Source: Kiloniellaceae bacterium (lineage in GTDB: Bacteria; Pseudomonadota; Alphaproteobacteria; Kiloniellales; J153). From it: a stretch of DNA of 58,898 nucleotides. A program made the position numbers and the translations under genes. The stretch lies in NCBI GenBank assembly GCA_021776135.1, contig JAJFGL010000007.1, forward strand, positions 1 to 58,898, given 5' to 3'. The notes beneath the pieces were generated by a model. The model saw only the letters and a list, made by a program, of their open reading frames with translations. It was not told where the DNA came from and made no database searches. Shown here in pieces: positions 8,711 to 18,031 of the stretch; within the stretch, counting starts at the first letter, position 1; every line of letters starts with the position of its first letter.

Positions 8711-8961
8711 GATGCCGTCGCGGTTGGGCCAAGATGACGCGAGGTTAGGAGCGAGGACGCAGGACATGCTGAGCATATTCAAGGACGAGCGACGCGGCCT
8801 CGCGTCATCTTGGCCCAATCCCGCTGGGACGGGTCGTATTATCCCACCCGCCGCGTCGCGAACGGCTTGTGGGGGGCCTGCCACACGGCGCCGTCCGGCT
8901 CCTAACGGGTGGGATAATCCGATCCCGCCACGACGGCATCCTAAGTGTCCACAGGCCCTAA
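8690..8961. repeat. 272-bp three-stem inverted-repeat element (MITE-like)
   Basis: Two perfect 31-bp arms (8690–8720 and 8931–8961) face each other. Inside are a perfect 21-bp inverted repeat (8724–8744 with 8798–8818) and a perfect 13-bp one (8838–8850 with 8906–8918). The whole could fold as a cloverleaf: an outer stem holding two hairpins with loops of 53 and 55 bases. The ends read TTAGGG and CCCTAA, so TA target duplication is possible. Open frames cross it on both strands but have no protein-like features. It ends 21 bp before fliO. Confidence 0.9.
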
Positions 8962-8982
8962 ACCGGATTGGGGGTTAGCTCC

Positions 8983-9315
8983 ATGGAGCTGGAGACTTAC
9001 CTGCGCTTCGTGGCCATGCTCGCCCTGGTTTTGGCTCTGATCGCCATCTGCGCCTGGGCCATCCGCCGATTCGGTCTGGGCGGCGCCCTGGCGGCCACCA
9101 AGGGCGGAACGAAACGCCTGGCCATCGTCGAGGTCAAGGTCATCGACCCCAGGCGCAAACTGGTTCTCCTGCGCCAGGACGGGAAGGAACATCTGGTCTT
9201 GCTGGGGCCCACGCAAGATCTCTTGCTCGACAGCGGCATCGCGCCGCGCACATCCGATGCCGGGGCCCGCAAGGAGCCCGGCGGCGCGCCCCGGCCCGAT
9301 CTTTCCGCGACATGA
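8983..9315 (+). CDS. fliO: Flagellar biosynthesis protein FliO
   Basis: FliO is a small bitopic membrane protein that helps FliP assemble into the export gate. From the ATG at 8983 (GGGGG upstream) the 110-residue product has one helix near the N-terminus (FVAMLALVLALIAICAWAIR). A basic cytoplasmic domain follows, with the FliO-like stretch KLVLLRQDGKEHLVLLGPTQ and LLLDSGI. The stop overlaps the fliP start (ATGA), which supports the identity. An in-frame TTG at 8968 is a less likely start. Its upstream region is taken up by the repeat element. Confidence 0.85.
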   Translation: MELETYLRFVAMLALVLALIAICAWAIRRFGLGGALAATKGGTKRLAIVEVKVIDPRRKLVLLRQDGKEHLVLLGPTQDLLLDSGIAPRTSDAGARKEPGGAPRPDLSAT

Positions 9316-10070
9316 CCAGACTCTGGTTTACACGCGCGCTGCTGTTCAGCATTTTTATGGCCGCGGCCTTGGTGCTGTTGCTGGCCGGACCGGCGGCGGC
9401 CCAGAGCTTCCAATTGGACCTGGGGCCCGAGGGTCAAGGATCGACCGCCAGCCGTTTGATTCAGCTTGTCGTGCTGATCACGATACTCAGCCTCGCGCCG
9501 TCGATCCTGGTCATGGTGACATCTTTCACGCGTATAGTCATCGTGCTGTCGTTCCTGCGCAGCGCCCTTGGAATTCAGCAGACGCCGCCCAATTCGGTCC
9601 TCGTAAGCTTGGCGCTCTTCCTCACCCTTTTCATCATGATGCCGACATTGGAGATCATCTACGACGAAGCGATCCAGCCCTTGATCGCCGAAGATCTAAC
9701 CGAAATAGAAGCCGTTGAAAAAGCTTCCGCGCCGATACGCGTTTTCATGCTCAGCCATGTCCGCGAACAGGATTTGAAATTGTTCATGGACCTGGCGCGA
9801 ACCGGGCCCGTGGCGGGCCCTGAAGAAACCCCCATGCGCTCGCTCATTCCGGCGTTTATGATCAGCGAGCTGCGCCGGGCTTTCGAAATCGGCTTTCTGC
9901 TGTTCCTGCCCTTCGTGGTGATCGACATGGTCGTCGCCTCGACGCTCATGTCCATGGGCATGATGATGTTGCCGCCAATTATGATTTCGCTGCCGTTTAA
10001 GCTGATTTTTTTCGTGCTTGTGGACGGCTGGTACCTGGTCGCCGGCAGCCTGGTTCAAAGCTACGGGTAG
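9312..10070 (+). CDS. fliP: Flagellar export protein FliP
   Basis: FliP forms the pentameric core of the export gate with FliR and FliQ. The 252-residue protein has a cleavable N-terminal signal (MTRLWFTRALLFSIFMAAAL to AAAQS). It carries FliP hallmarks: MVTSFTRIVIVLSFLRSALG, then QQTPPNSVLVSLALFLTLFI, FMISELRRAFEIGFLLFLPF and the end FKLIFFVLVDGWYLVAGSLV. It overlaps fliO by 4 bp and is the last gene of the rightward flagellar group. Confidence 0.97.
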   Translation: MTRLWFTRALLFSIFMAAALVLLLAGPAAAQSFQLDLGPEGQGSTASRLIQLVVLITILSLAPSILVMVTSFTRIVIVLSFLRSALGIQQTPPNSVLVSLALFLTLFIMMPTLEIIYDEAIQPLIAEDLTEIEAVEKASAPIRVFMLSHVREQDLKLFMDLARTGPVAGPEETPMRSLIPAFMISELRRAFEIGFLLFLPFVVIDMVVASTLMSMGMMMLPPIMISLPFKLIFFVLVDGWYLVAGSLVQSYG

Positions 10071-10076
10071 ATAATA

Positions 10077-11123
<1,047 letters not shown>

Positions 11124-11330
11124 GGCGCTTCCTCGTAACCCATGAGGGACTGTCCGGCAGACCTGTCATGAATATGGGAACACGGTAAACGCAACGCAAT
11201 AACAATAGCTTAAGGGGGCGCAAAACGACATGAAATTAGCAATCCGCAGGCCCTTGCCAAGGCCGGGATCGTGGCGGCGTAATCTTTCGGTAATAATATT
11301 ACGCCATGGCCCCGCGCTGGGCCGGGCAGG

Positions 11331-11358
11331 CCGGGCGCCCGGCGGAGCGGGCGCCCGG
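11331..11358 (-). other. GC-rich hairpin after DUF1127 gene
   Basis: CCGGGCGCCC and GGGCGCCCGG form a 10-bp stem with an 8-base loop just beyond the DUF1127 stop. There is no T-tract on either strand, so termination is possible but not shown. Confidence 0.4.
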
Positions 11359-11364
11359 AGATGT

Positions 11365-11646
11365 TCAGCAGCAAGCGGTTTCGAAGGGTCCGGCCGGCGC
11401 GCCGGCGGTGTCCGTTCCGGCGGCGGCTTGGGCATCTCTCCCGCCCATCAGGGCGGTCACCGTGGCGTTGATATCGCCGCGATTCATACCGATGTCGCGC
11501 AAGAGCCGGTCCGGCAAGGCCTCGATCTCAGTGATCGCGGCGCGCCGGGCCCGCCAGTTCCGCAGGGCGTCCAGGGCCCGGGCCGGCATTTTTGATTTTT
11601 CGATAACCTGATGCGCTTTATAGTTTATATATCCTAAAACGTACAT
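11365..11646 (-). CDS. DUF1127 small protein
   Basis: A 93-residue basic protein. The core ALDALRNWRARRAAITEIEA, then LPDRLLRDIGMNRGDI, matches the DUF1127 (YjiS-like) domain common in alphaproteobacteria. Small members of that family have been linked to RNA turnover and to phosphate or carbon metabolism; the longer flanks here are alanine- and glycine-rich. It is divergent from the LysR gene at 11762, sharing an AT-rich 115-bp intergenic region. Function here is not known. Confidence 0.82.
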   Translation of the reverse strand: MYVLGYINYKAHQVIEKSKMPARALDALRNWRARRAAITEIEALPDRLLRDIGMNRGDINATVTALMGGRDAQAAAGTDTAGAPAGPFETACC

Positions 11647-11761
11647 TGTCCGGCCTCCATCTCAAGGTTGTTTCCTGAAGCTAATGTGAGGTATAAACAA
11701 GTATTCGACAAACGAGAAAATATCCTGTTATAGATGAGAAAAAATAACATATAGAAGTGCC

Positions 11762-12682
11762 ATGTTTCGCAAGTTACCGCCGCTGAATGCCCTGCGTGCC
11801 TTTGAGGCCGCGGCCCGCCATTTGAGTTTCAGCAAGGCGGCCGAGGAGCTGGGCGTGACCCCGGCGGCGGTCAGTCATCAGATCAAGGGCTTGGAGGACT
11901 TTCTGGGCGTGGTCCTGTTCCAGCGCCTGACCCGGGCCTTGCGCCTTAGCGATGCCGCCCAGGCGGCCCTGCCGGCGCTGCGCGACGGTTTCGCCAAGCT
12001 GGCCGAGGCGAGCGAAAGCCTGAAATCACAGGCCGACAGCGCGGTCCTGATGGTCAGCGCCGGGCCCTCGCTGGCGGCCAAGTGGCTGGTGCCCCGCTTG
12101 GATAACTTTCGCCAGTGTTGTCCGGATATGGATTTACGGCTCGACGCCACCGACGATCTCGTCGATTTCCGGCGCGATGGCGTGGATATCGCCCTGCGTT
12201 ACGGCCGCGGACATTATCCCGGACACCGTGTCGATCCTTTGTTCGGCGAAAAGTATTCTCCGGTGTGCAGTCCGCGCCTCATGGCGGGGCCGCATCCCTT
12301 GCGCGTGCCCGGCGATTTGCGCCATCACACCCTGCTGCACCTGAATTGGCGGCAGGAGGATGTGAGCGCGCCGAATTGGCGCATGTGGCTGCTGGCGGCG
12401 GGGATCGAGGATATCGATGCGAGCCGGGGCGCGCGTTTCAATATGGAGGTTCTGGTGGTCCAGGCGGCGCTGGAAGGCCAGGGCGTGGCCTTGACCAGCG
12501 AGACCTTAATCGAGGCGGACCTGAAACAAGGCCGTTTGTTTAGGCCCTTCGATTTAACGGTAGCCGACCTAAGCGGTTTTGCCTATTACCTGGTTTGCCC
12601 GGAGGCGCGCGCCGAGGAACCGAAAATCGTGGCTTTCCGCGACTGGATCCTAGCCGAGGTCGCCGCAGGCGAGCAGACCTAG
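11762..12682 (+). CDS. LysR-family regulator, GcvA-like
   Basis: LysR regulators bind promoter DNA as tetramers and respond to a small effector. The 306-residue protein begins with the GcvA-type helix-turn-helix (LPPLNALRAFEAAARHLSFS, KAAEELGVTPAAVSHQIKGL) and continues with FQRLTRALRLSDAAQAALPA. The C-terminal effector domain has the DLVDFRRDGVDIALRYGRGH segment typical of GcvA-like members. It converges on the Fe-alcohol dehydrogenase gene 16 bp away, so it may control the adjacent catabolic locus; that is inference. Confidence 0.9.
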   Translation: MFRKLPPLNALRAFEAAARHLSFSKAAEELGVTPAAVSHQIKGLEDFLGVVLFQRLTRALRLSDAAQAALPALRDGFAKLAEASESLKSQADSAVLMVSAGPSLAAKWLVPRLDNFRQCCPDMDLRLDATDDLVDFRRDGVDIALRYGRGHYPGHRVDPLFGEKYSPVCSPRLMAGPHPLRVPGDLRHHTLLHLNWRQEDVSAPNWRMWLLAAGIEDIDASRGARFNMEVLVVQAALEGQGVALTSETLIEADLKQGRLFRPFDLTVADLSGFAYYLVCPEARAEEPKIVAFRDWILAEVAAGEQT

Positions 12683-12698
12683 ACGAAGGGTATTTTCT

Positions 12699-13877
12699 CT
12701 AACCGACCTCGCCCTTGAGCGCCGCGATATACATGGTTTTCAACTCCGCCGCGCCGACGGGGATGGGATTGCCGGAAGCCGTCGGATCTTCGGCGGCCAT
12801 GCGCGAGAGTTCGTCCAGCCTGTCTTCCGTGACCCCCAAGCCATCGATCGTATGGGGCATGTTGAATTCTTCGCGCAGGGCGAGAACCCAATTCATGATC
12901 GCCTGAAACGAGGGCTTGGGCAGTTCCAGCCAGGCCGCGAGGCGGGCCATCTTGTCTTCGATGGCCGGTTTGTTGAAGGCCAGGACATAGGGCATGAAAA
13001 CCGCATTGGTCAGGCCGTGGTGACTGTCGTAGAGCGCGCCGACCGGGTGGCTGAGTGCGTGTATGGCGCCCAGGCCCTTTTGGAACGCGGTCGCGCCCAT
13101 GCTCGCCGCCACCAGCATATGGGCCCGGGCCTCTAAGTTCTTGCCGTCGCTGACCGCCGTGGGCAGCCAATCCTTGACCAAACGCAAACCTTCTACCGCG
13201 ATGCCCTCGGCCATGGGGTGATAGCCGGGGGCACAATAGGCCTCCAGGCAATGGGCCAGGGCGTCCATGCCGGTCGCGGCGGTGATGTGCGCGGGCAGGC
13301 CCAGGGTCAGCTCCGGGTCGGAGATGACGATACCGGCCAGCATCTTGGGGTGGAAGATGACCTTCTTGGTGTGGTCCGATTCGTCCAAGATAACGCCCGC
13401 GCGCCCGACCTCGGAGCCGGTCCCGGCGGTGGTCGGCACGGCGACGATGGGCGGGATGCCTTCCGCGTTGGCGGCCTTCCAGTTGTCGCCGCGATCCTCG
13501 AAATCCCACATGGGCTTGGTCTGCCCGGCCATGAAGGCGATGGCCTTGGCCGCGTCCAGGCCGCTGCCGCCGCCCCAGGCGATCACCCCGTCGTGGCCGC
13601 CGTCGCGGTACACCTTCAGGCCGTCCTCGACATTCTGGCCGACCGGGTTGGGTTTGACGTCGCTGAACAGGCCGGTGGGCAGGCCGGCGGCCTCGTTGGC
13701 GGCCAGGGCCTCGGCGATCATGGGCAACTTGGCCAGGCCGGGGTCGGTGACCAGCAGAGGCCGGGTCATGCCCAGGCTCTTGCAGGCACGCGCCAGTTCC
13801 GCGATGCGGCCGGGACCGAAACGCATCTGGGTCGGAAAGCTCCAGTTGCCGCGCAAGGTTTTGGGATCGATGGTCAT
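12699..13877 (-). CDS. Iron-containing (type III) alcohol dehydrogenase
   Basis: Type III dehydrogenases oxidise an alcohol to an aldehyde (or the reverse) with NAD(P) and a divalent metal. The 392-residue protein has the dinucleotide loop GGGSGLDAAKAIA near 102–114 and PTTAGTGSEVGRA near 148. The metal ligands appear complete: D205 and H209 in GMDALAHCLEAY, H273 and H287 in HALSHPVGALYDSHHG. It is the last gene of a leftward group (ligase, aldehyde dehydrogenase, this gene; spacers about 20 bp). That context suggests it makes the aldehyde used by its neighbour, perhaps from a gamma-glutamyl alcohol. Confidence 0.92.
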   Translation of the reverse strand: MTIDPKTLRGNWSFPTQMRFGPGRIAELARACKSLGMTRPLLVTDPGLAKLPMIAEALAANEAAGLPTGLFSDVKPNPVGQNVEDGLKVYRDGGHDGVIAWGGGSGLDAAKAIAFMAGQTKPMWDFEDRGDNWKAANAEGIPPIVAVPTTAGTGSEVGRAGVILDESDHTKKVIFHPKMLAGIVISDPELTLGLPAHITAATGMDALAHCLEAYCAPGYHPMAEGIAVEGLRLVKDWLPTAVSDGKNLEARAHMLVAASMGATAFQKGLGAIHALSHPVGALYDSHHGLTNAVFMPYVLAFNKPAIEDKMARLAAWLELPKPSFQAIMNWVLALREEFNMPHTIDGLGVTEDRLDELSRMAAEDPTASGNPIPVGAAELKTMYIAALKGEVG

Positions 13878-13896
13878 GGGGGTGGTGTTCCTTAAC

Positions 13897-15288
13897 TTAG
13901 ATGGCGGTGCGCAGGTGGAAGGATTTGGGGCGGGTCAGTTGCTCGAAGCCGATACGGCTCAGGGAACATCCGCGCCCGGAATCCTTGACCCCGGTCCAGG
14001 CCAGGGCCGGGTCCAGATAGTCGCAGCGGTTCATGAACCAGGTGCCGGTTTCGACCCGGTCGCCGATCGAAAGGGCGGCCTCCTCGTCGGTGGTCCAGAT
14101 CGAGGCGGTTAGGCCGTAATCGCTGTCGTTCATCAGCGCAATCGCTTCTTCGTCGCTATCGACTTTCATGATCCCCAGGGCCGGGCCGAAGCTTTCCTCG
14201 GTCATGATCCGCATGCCGTGATCGACGCCGGACAAAACCTGCGGCGCCAGATAGGGCGAGCCGTCCGCGTCGGCGGCGAATAACTTGGGATCGACCAGCG
14301 CCTTGGCCCCGGCGGCGACGGCATCGCGGACCTGGCCGCGCACGAAATCGGCGGCCGAGGCGCGGACCATGGGGCCGAGGGTGGTGGAAGTCTCCAAGGG
14401 ATTGCCCAGGACGTAACCGCGCACCAGCTCCGCCGCGCCCGCGACGAAGGCGTCGTGAATCTTGGCATCCACATAAACCCGCTCGATCCCGCAACAGGAC
14501 TGCCCGGAATTGAAAAAGGCGCCGTCGACCACGTTCTCGATCGCGTGGTCCAGCTTGGCGTCGGCGCGCACATAGGCCGGGTCTTTGCCGCCCAGTTCCA
14601 GCCCGGCGCCGATAAAGCGCTGGGCGGCGGCTTCCTGAATCGCGTGACCGCCGGGGACCGAGCCGGTGAAGGACACGAAGTCGATGCCGTCGTGGGCGAT
14701 CAGCTTCGCCGAGGCATCGTGGCTCATGTGCAGGAATTGAAACACGCCCTCGGGCAGGCCGGCTTCCCGGAACGCTTCCGCGAAGCGCTCGGCGCACAAA
14801 GGCGTCTGGTGCGAGTGCTTGAGGATCACCGCGTTGCCGGCCACCAAGGCGGGCACGACCGCGTTGACGGCGGTCAAATAGGGATAGTTCCAAGGCGCCA
14901 CCACGAAGACGACGCCCAGGGGATCGCGGCGGATAAAGCGGGTGAAGCCGGCCTTGGGCTCGACCGCGATGTCGCCCAGGACCTCGGGCGCGATGGCGAT
15001 CATGTGCCGGGCGCGTTCCTCGAATCCGGCGACCTCGAAGGGGGCGAAGGCGAGGGGGCGGCCCATCTGCCGGGTGATCTCCCCGGCGATCTCGTCCTTC
15101 TTGGCGACGAAGGCATCGATCGCCTTGGTCAGCAGGGCTTGGCGCCGGTCCAGCGGCGTATGGCGCCAGGCTGCTTGCGCCTTGCGGGCACGCTCCAGGG
15201 CGGCCGCAATATCGCCGTCCCCGGCCAGAGGCCGTTCGGCGAAGACGCTGCCGTCGATGGGCGAGGTGCATGTCAGGGTGCCGGTCAT
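13897..15288 (-). CDS. NAD(P)-dependent aldehyde dehydrogenase
   Basis: Oxidises an aldehyde to a carboxylate. From the ATG at 15288 (AGGAAC upstream) the 463-residue product shows the family motifs: VVAPWNYPYLTAVNAVVPAL and SFTGSVPGGHAI. The general base is E231 in LELGGKDP and the nucleophile is C265 in NSGQSCCG. The longer upstream frame runs through the preceding gene and is not used. It lies 22 bp after the glutamine-synthetase-like gene and 19 bp before the Fe-alcohol dehydrogenase, so the three probably share a message. Confidence 0.93.
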   Translation of the reverse strand: MTGTLTCTSPIDGSVFAERPLAGDGDIAAALERARKAQAAWRHTPLDRRQALLTKAIDAFVAKKDEIAGEITRQMGRPLAFAPFEVAGFEERARHMIAIAPEVLGDIAVEPKAGFTRFIRRDPLGVVFVVAPWNYPYLTAVNAVVPALVAGNAVILKHSHQTPLCAERFAEAFREAGLPEGVFQFLHMSHDASAKLIAHDGIDFVSFTGSVPGGHAIQEAAAQRFIGAGLELGGKDPAYVRADAKLDHAIENVVDGAFFNSGQSCCGIERVYVDAKIHDAFVAGAAELVRGYVLGNPLETSTTLGPMVRASAADFVRGQVRDAVAAGAKALVDPKLFAADADGSPYLAPQVLSGVDHGMRIMTEESFGPALGIMKVDSDEEAIALMNDSDYGLTASIWTTDEEAALSIGDRVETGTWFMNRCDYLDPALAWTGVKDSGRGCSLSRIGFEQLTRPKSFHLRTAI

Positions 15289-15310
15289 GGTTCTGTTCCT
15301 TGGTTTCTCA

Positions 15311-16675
15311 TCAAGCCCGCTCGAAGCCGCGTTTGACTTCCCAATCGGTGACCCGGCGGTCGAATTCGCTTTGTTCCCACTTCGCCGCGTGGAGGTAGTG
15401 GTCGATGACCCCGTCGCCGAAGGCGGCGCGCAGCATGGCCGATTCGTCCAGGGCTTGGGTGGCCGCGCGAAGGGTGTTGGGGATTTGCCGCGTGCCGGTG
15501 CCGCTATAGGCATCGCCGACGAAGGCGGGTTCAAGTTTGCGCTTGTTCTCGATGCCGTCCAGGCCGGCGGCCAGAAGCGCGGCCATGGCCAGGTAGGGGT
15601 TGAGGTCGGCGCCCCCGACCCGGCATTCGACCCGCACCGCCTTGGTCTCCGCGCCGCAGACCCGGTAGCCGGCGGTGCGGTTATCCAGGCTCCATATGGC
15701 CGCCGTCGGGGCGAAGGTTCCGGCCACGAAGCGCTTGTAGGAGTTGATATTGGGGGCCAGGAAATAGGTCAGCGCCCCGGCGTGATGCAGCAGCCCGGCA
15801 AGGTAGTGGTGCATGAGGTCCGACATGCCGTGGCCGGCCTTGGAGTCGTGGAACAGGGCCTGGCCGTCCAGGCTCCACAGGGATTGGTGGATATGGGACG
15901 AGTTGCCGGCGGCGCTGTCGCTCCACTTGGCCATGAAGCTGATGGCGCGGCCCTTGGCCCAGGCGATTTCCTTGCAACCGTTTTTGATGATGGCATGACG
16001 GTCGGCCATGGTCAGGGCGTCGGTGTAGCGGACGTTGATTTCCGCCTGGCCCGCGTCGGCCTCGCCTTTGGTGTTTTCCACCGGCACATCGGCGCCCTGC
16101 AGGCCGGTGCGCATGGCGCGCATGAGGTTTTCTTCCTTGGTGGTCTGGAAGATGTTGTAGTCCTCGTTATAGGCGCTGAAGGGCGTCAGGTCTTGGTATC
16201 CTTGCAGGTGCGCGTCCTCGTAGCTTTCGCGAAACAAAAAGAATTCCAGTTCCGAGGCCATGAAGGCTTTCATGCCCATGGCTTCCAGGCGCGCGACCTG
16301 GCGTTTCAGGATCGCGCGCGGCGAATGGGGGATCGGCGCCTGGTGGTGGTCGAGCACATCGCAAAGCACCAGGGCCGTGCCCTCCAGCCAGGGAATCCGC
16401 CGCAGGGTCGAAAGATCGGGCTTCATGGCGTAATCGCCGTAACCGCTCTCCCAAGACGTCGCCTTGTAGCCCTCCACCGTTTCCATCTCGATGTCGGTGG
16501 CCAGGAGGTAGTTGCAGCTATGGGTTTCTTCCCAGGCGCTGTCGATAAAGAATTCGGCCTGAAAGCGCTTGCCCATGAGGCGGCCCTGCATGTCCACCAG
16601 GGCGGCGATGACCGTATCGATTTCGCCGCCGGCGGCGGCCTGTTTCAGTTCCGCCAGTGTCAATTTGCCTGCCAT
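15311..16675 (-). CDS. Glutamine-synthetase-like gamma-glutamyl-amine ligase
   Basis: A 454-residue type I glutamine-synthetase fold. Metal and ATP-site motifs are visible: MASELEFFLF, GEADAGQAEINVRY, AAGNSSHIHQSL, FAPTAAIWSLDNRT and VECRVGGADLNPYLAMAALL. It lacks the tyrosine adenylylation loop of true nitrogen-assimilation GlnA. Members beside alcohol and aldehyde dehydrogenases (PuuA, IpuC and GlnA4 types) gamma-glutamylate putrescine, isopropylamine or ethanolamine so the amine can be oxidised safely. The substrate here is unknown. It is first in the three-gene group; a terminator separates it from dctP. A second, more PuuA-like copy lies at 51136. Confidence 0.88.
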   Translation of the reverse strand: MAGKLTLAELKQAAAGGEIDTVIAALVDMQGRLMGKRFQAEFFIDSAWEETHSCNYLLATDIEMETVEGYKATSWESGYGDYAMKPDLSTLRRIPWLEGTALVLCDVLDHHQAPIPHSPRAILKRQVARLEAMGMKAFMASELEFFLFRESYEDAHLQGYQDLTPFSAYNEDYNIFQTTKEENLMRAMRTGLQGADVPVENTKGEADAGQAEINVRYTDALTMADRHAIIKNGCKEIAWAKGRAISFMAKWSDSAAGNSSHIHQSLWSLDGQALFHDSKAGHGMSDLMHHYLAGLLHHAGALTYFLAPNINSYKRFVAGTFAPTAAIWSLDNRTAGYRVCGAETKAVRVECRVGGADLNPYLAMAALLAAGLDGIENKRKLEPAFVGDAYSGTGTRQIPNTLRAATQALDESAMLRAAFGDGVIDHYLHAAKWEQSEFDRRVTDWEVKRGFERA

Positions 16676-16775
16676 GAAGTCCGCCGTGGTTGCCTGGGTT
16701 GCCGGCCGTCATGCTGGATCGGGCCCTGGATGAGGATGCTGTATTTCTTAAACGATCATGCCTCATGTGAACCGC

Positions 16776-16812
16776 AAAAAAAAGAACCGGGCGCCTGAAT
16801 TCCGGCACCCGG
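16776..16812 (-). terminator. Intrinsic terminator of the TRAP operon
   Basis: On the minus strand a GC-rich near-palindrome (16787–16812, CCGGGTGCC and its partner) is followed directly by TTCTTTTTTT. It lies about 50 bases past the dctP stop, ending the leftward SDR–dctQ–dctM–dctP transcript before the ligase gene. Confidence 0.85.
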
Positions 16813-16864
16813 CTCGATTATATAGCGGTTTAGCGCCTCACTATAAGGCTAGGAACTCAGATCC

Positions 16865-17929
16865 TCAGCCGCAGGTATAGAGGCCGCCGGCTTTCTGGCG
16901 GACTGCGTCGTAGTCTTTGAATATTTTGACCACCTTCTGGGCGACTTCACCGGTCTCGGCGATTTCATCCCAGAACTTGCTGGCCGCGGTTTCGACCACT
17001 TTCCACTGCTCGGCGGGGATCGTCCTGACTTTCAATTTAGTCCCCTCGGCGCGCAGCTTGGCCTCACCGCCGAAATACCATTGGTTGCGGAAGAAGTGGC
17101 CGCTTTCGATGCACGACATAACGATTTGCTTAAGGTGGTCGGATAGCCCGCTCCAGCTTTTCTCGTTGACGTAGAACGAACCGATCCATGCACCCGAGAT
17201 GTTGTTGGTGAGGAAGTAGTCGGTCACGTCCGCCCAGCCAACGGTGTAATCCTCCGTTATGCCAGACCAGGCCATGCCGTCGAGCTCACCCGTCTGAACC
17301 GCAACTTCCGCATCCTCGTAAGGGATTTGAACCGGCACAACGCCAAACTGCGACAGGAAACGTCCCGCCGTGGGGAAGGTGTAGAGCCGCAGGCCATTTA
17401 GGTCATCCAGGCTCTTGATCTCTTTCTTGGTGTTGAAATTGCAGGGGTCTTGCCCGGCCGCCGACAGCCATACCACGCCGCCCGCCTTTTTGTAGGCATC
17501 CGCCCAAATATCCGCGAGGCCGTACTGTTGAAACAGGACCGGAACGTCGAGCGCATGTCTTGTCGCCATCGGGAAATAGCCACCGAATACCGCCACGTCG
17601 ACCGGCGCCGCCATGGAATCGTCGTCCGAATGCACGGCATCGATGATGCCTTTTTGCAGCGAACGAAACAGCTCGCCCGTGGGCACGATCTGGTCGGCGT
17701 AAAATAGTTCTATTTCCAACTCGCCCTTTGCCGCCTTGTTGATCGCATCGATGATTGGCTTGCTGACAAACTGTCCCAGAGCCGATCCGGCGTAGGTTTG
17801 GAAACGCCACTTGATAGGCTCCGCCGCCTGTACCGCGGGCGCCGCTAGAGCCGCCGCGCCGGTGGCGGCGACCGCTACGCCGGCATTTTTTAGAAATCCG
17901 CGTCTGTTGCTTTTTGTATTTTTAGCCAT
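16865..17929 (-). CDS. dctP: TRAP transporter substrate-binding protein DctP
   Basis: This periplasmic receptor delivers a solute, usually an organic acid, to the DctQM permease. From the ATG at 17929, with GGAGG eight bases upstream, it has 354 residues. A twin-arginine signal (NRRGFLKNAGVAVAATGAAA, then LAAPAVQA) indicates Tat export. The mature part has the DctP fold, including LRLYTFPTAGRFLSQFGVVP, the segment with the arginine that normally pairs with a substrate carboxylate. It resembles receptors for 2-oxo acids or related anions; the true ligand is unknown. It is the last gene of the TRAP group, 102 bp after dctM. Confidence 0.92.
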   Translation of the reverse strand: MAKNTKSNRRGFLKNAGVAVAATGAAALAAPAVQAAEPIKWRFQTYAGSALGQFVSKPIIDAINKAAKGELEIELFYADQIVPTGELFRSLQKGIIDAVHSDDDSMAAPVDVAVFGGYFPMATRHALDVPVLFQQYGLADIWADAYKKAGGVVWLSAAGQDPCNFNTKKEIKSLDDLNGLRLYTFPTAGRFLSQFGVVPVQIPYEDAEVAVQTGELDGMAWSGITEDYTVGWADVTDYFLTNNISGAWIGSFYVNEKSWSGLSDHLKQIVMSCIESGHFFRNQWYFGGEAKLRAEGTKLKVRTIPAEQWKVVETAASKFWDEIAETGEVAQKVVKIFKDYDAVRQKAGGLYTCG

Positions 17930-18031
17930 TTCGACTTCCTCCATGTTAAAGTCGTTGAAAATAAACGATTTTTTTATAAGGCATGTATCGTCACCGCATT
18001 TTACAAACCCTTGTGTTTTTGTCCACCGGCT

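Noticed and set aside
8712-8978. Open frames on both strands inside the three-stem repeat
   Set aside because: Their products merely translate the inverted repeats and show no fold; they would share termini because of the palindrome.
14942-16798. A 618-codon plus-strand frame across the ligase and aldehyde dehydrogenase
   Set aside because: Fully antisense to two well-supported genes, with no domain signature; treated as a shadow.
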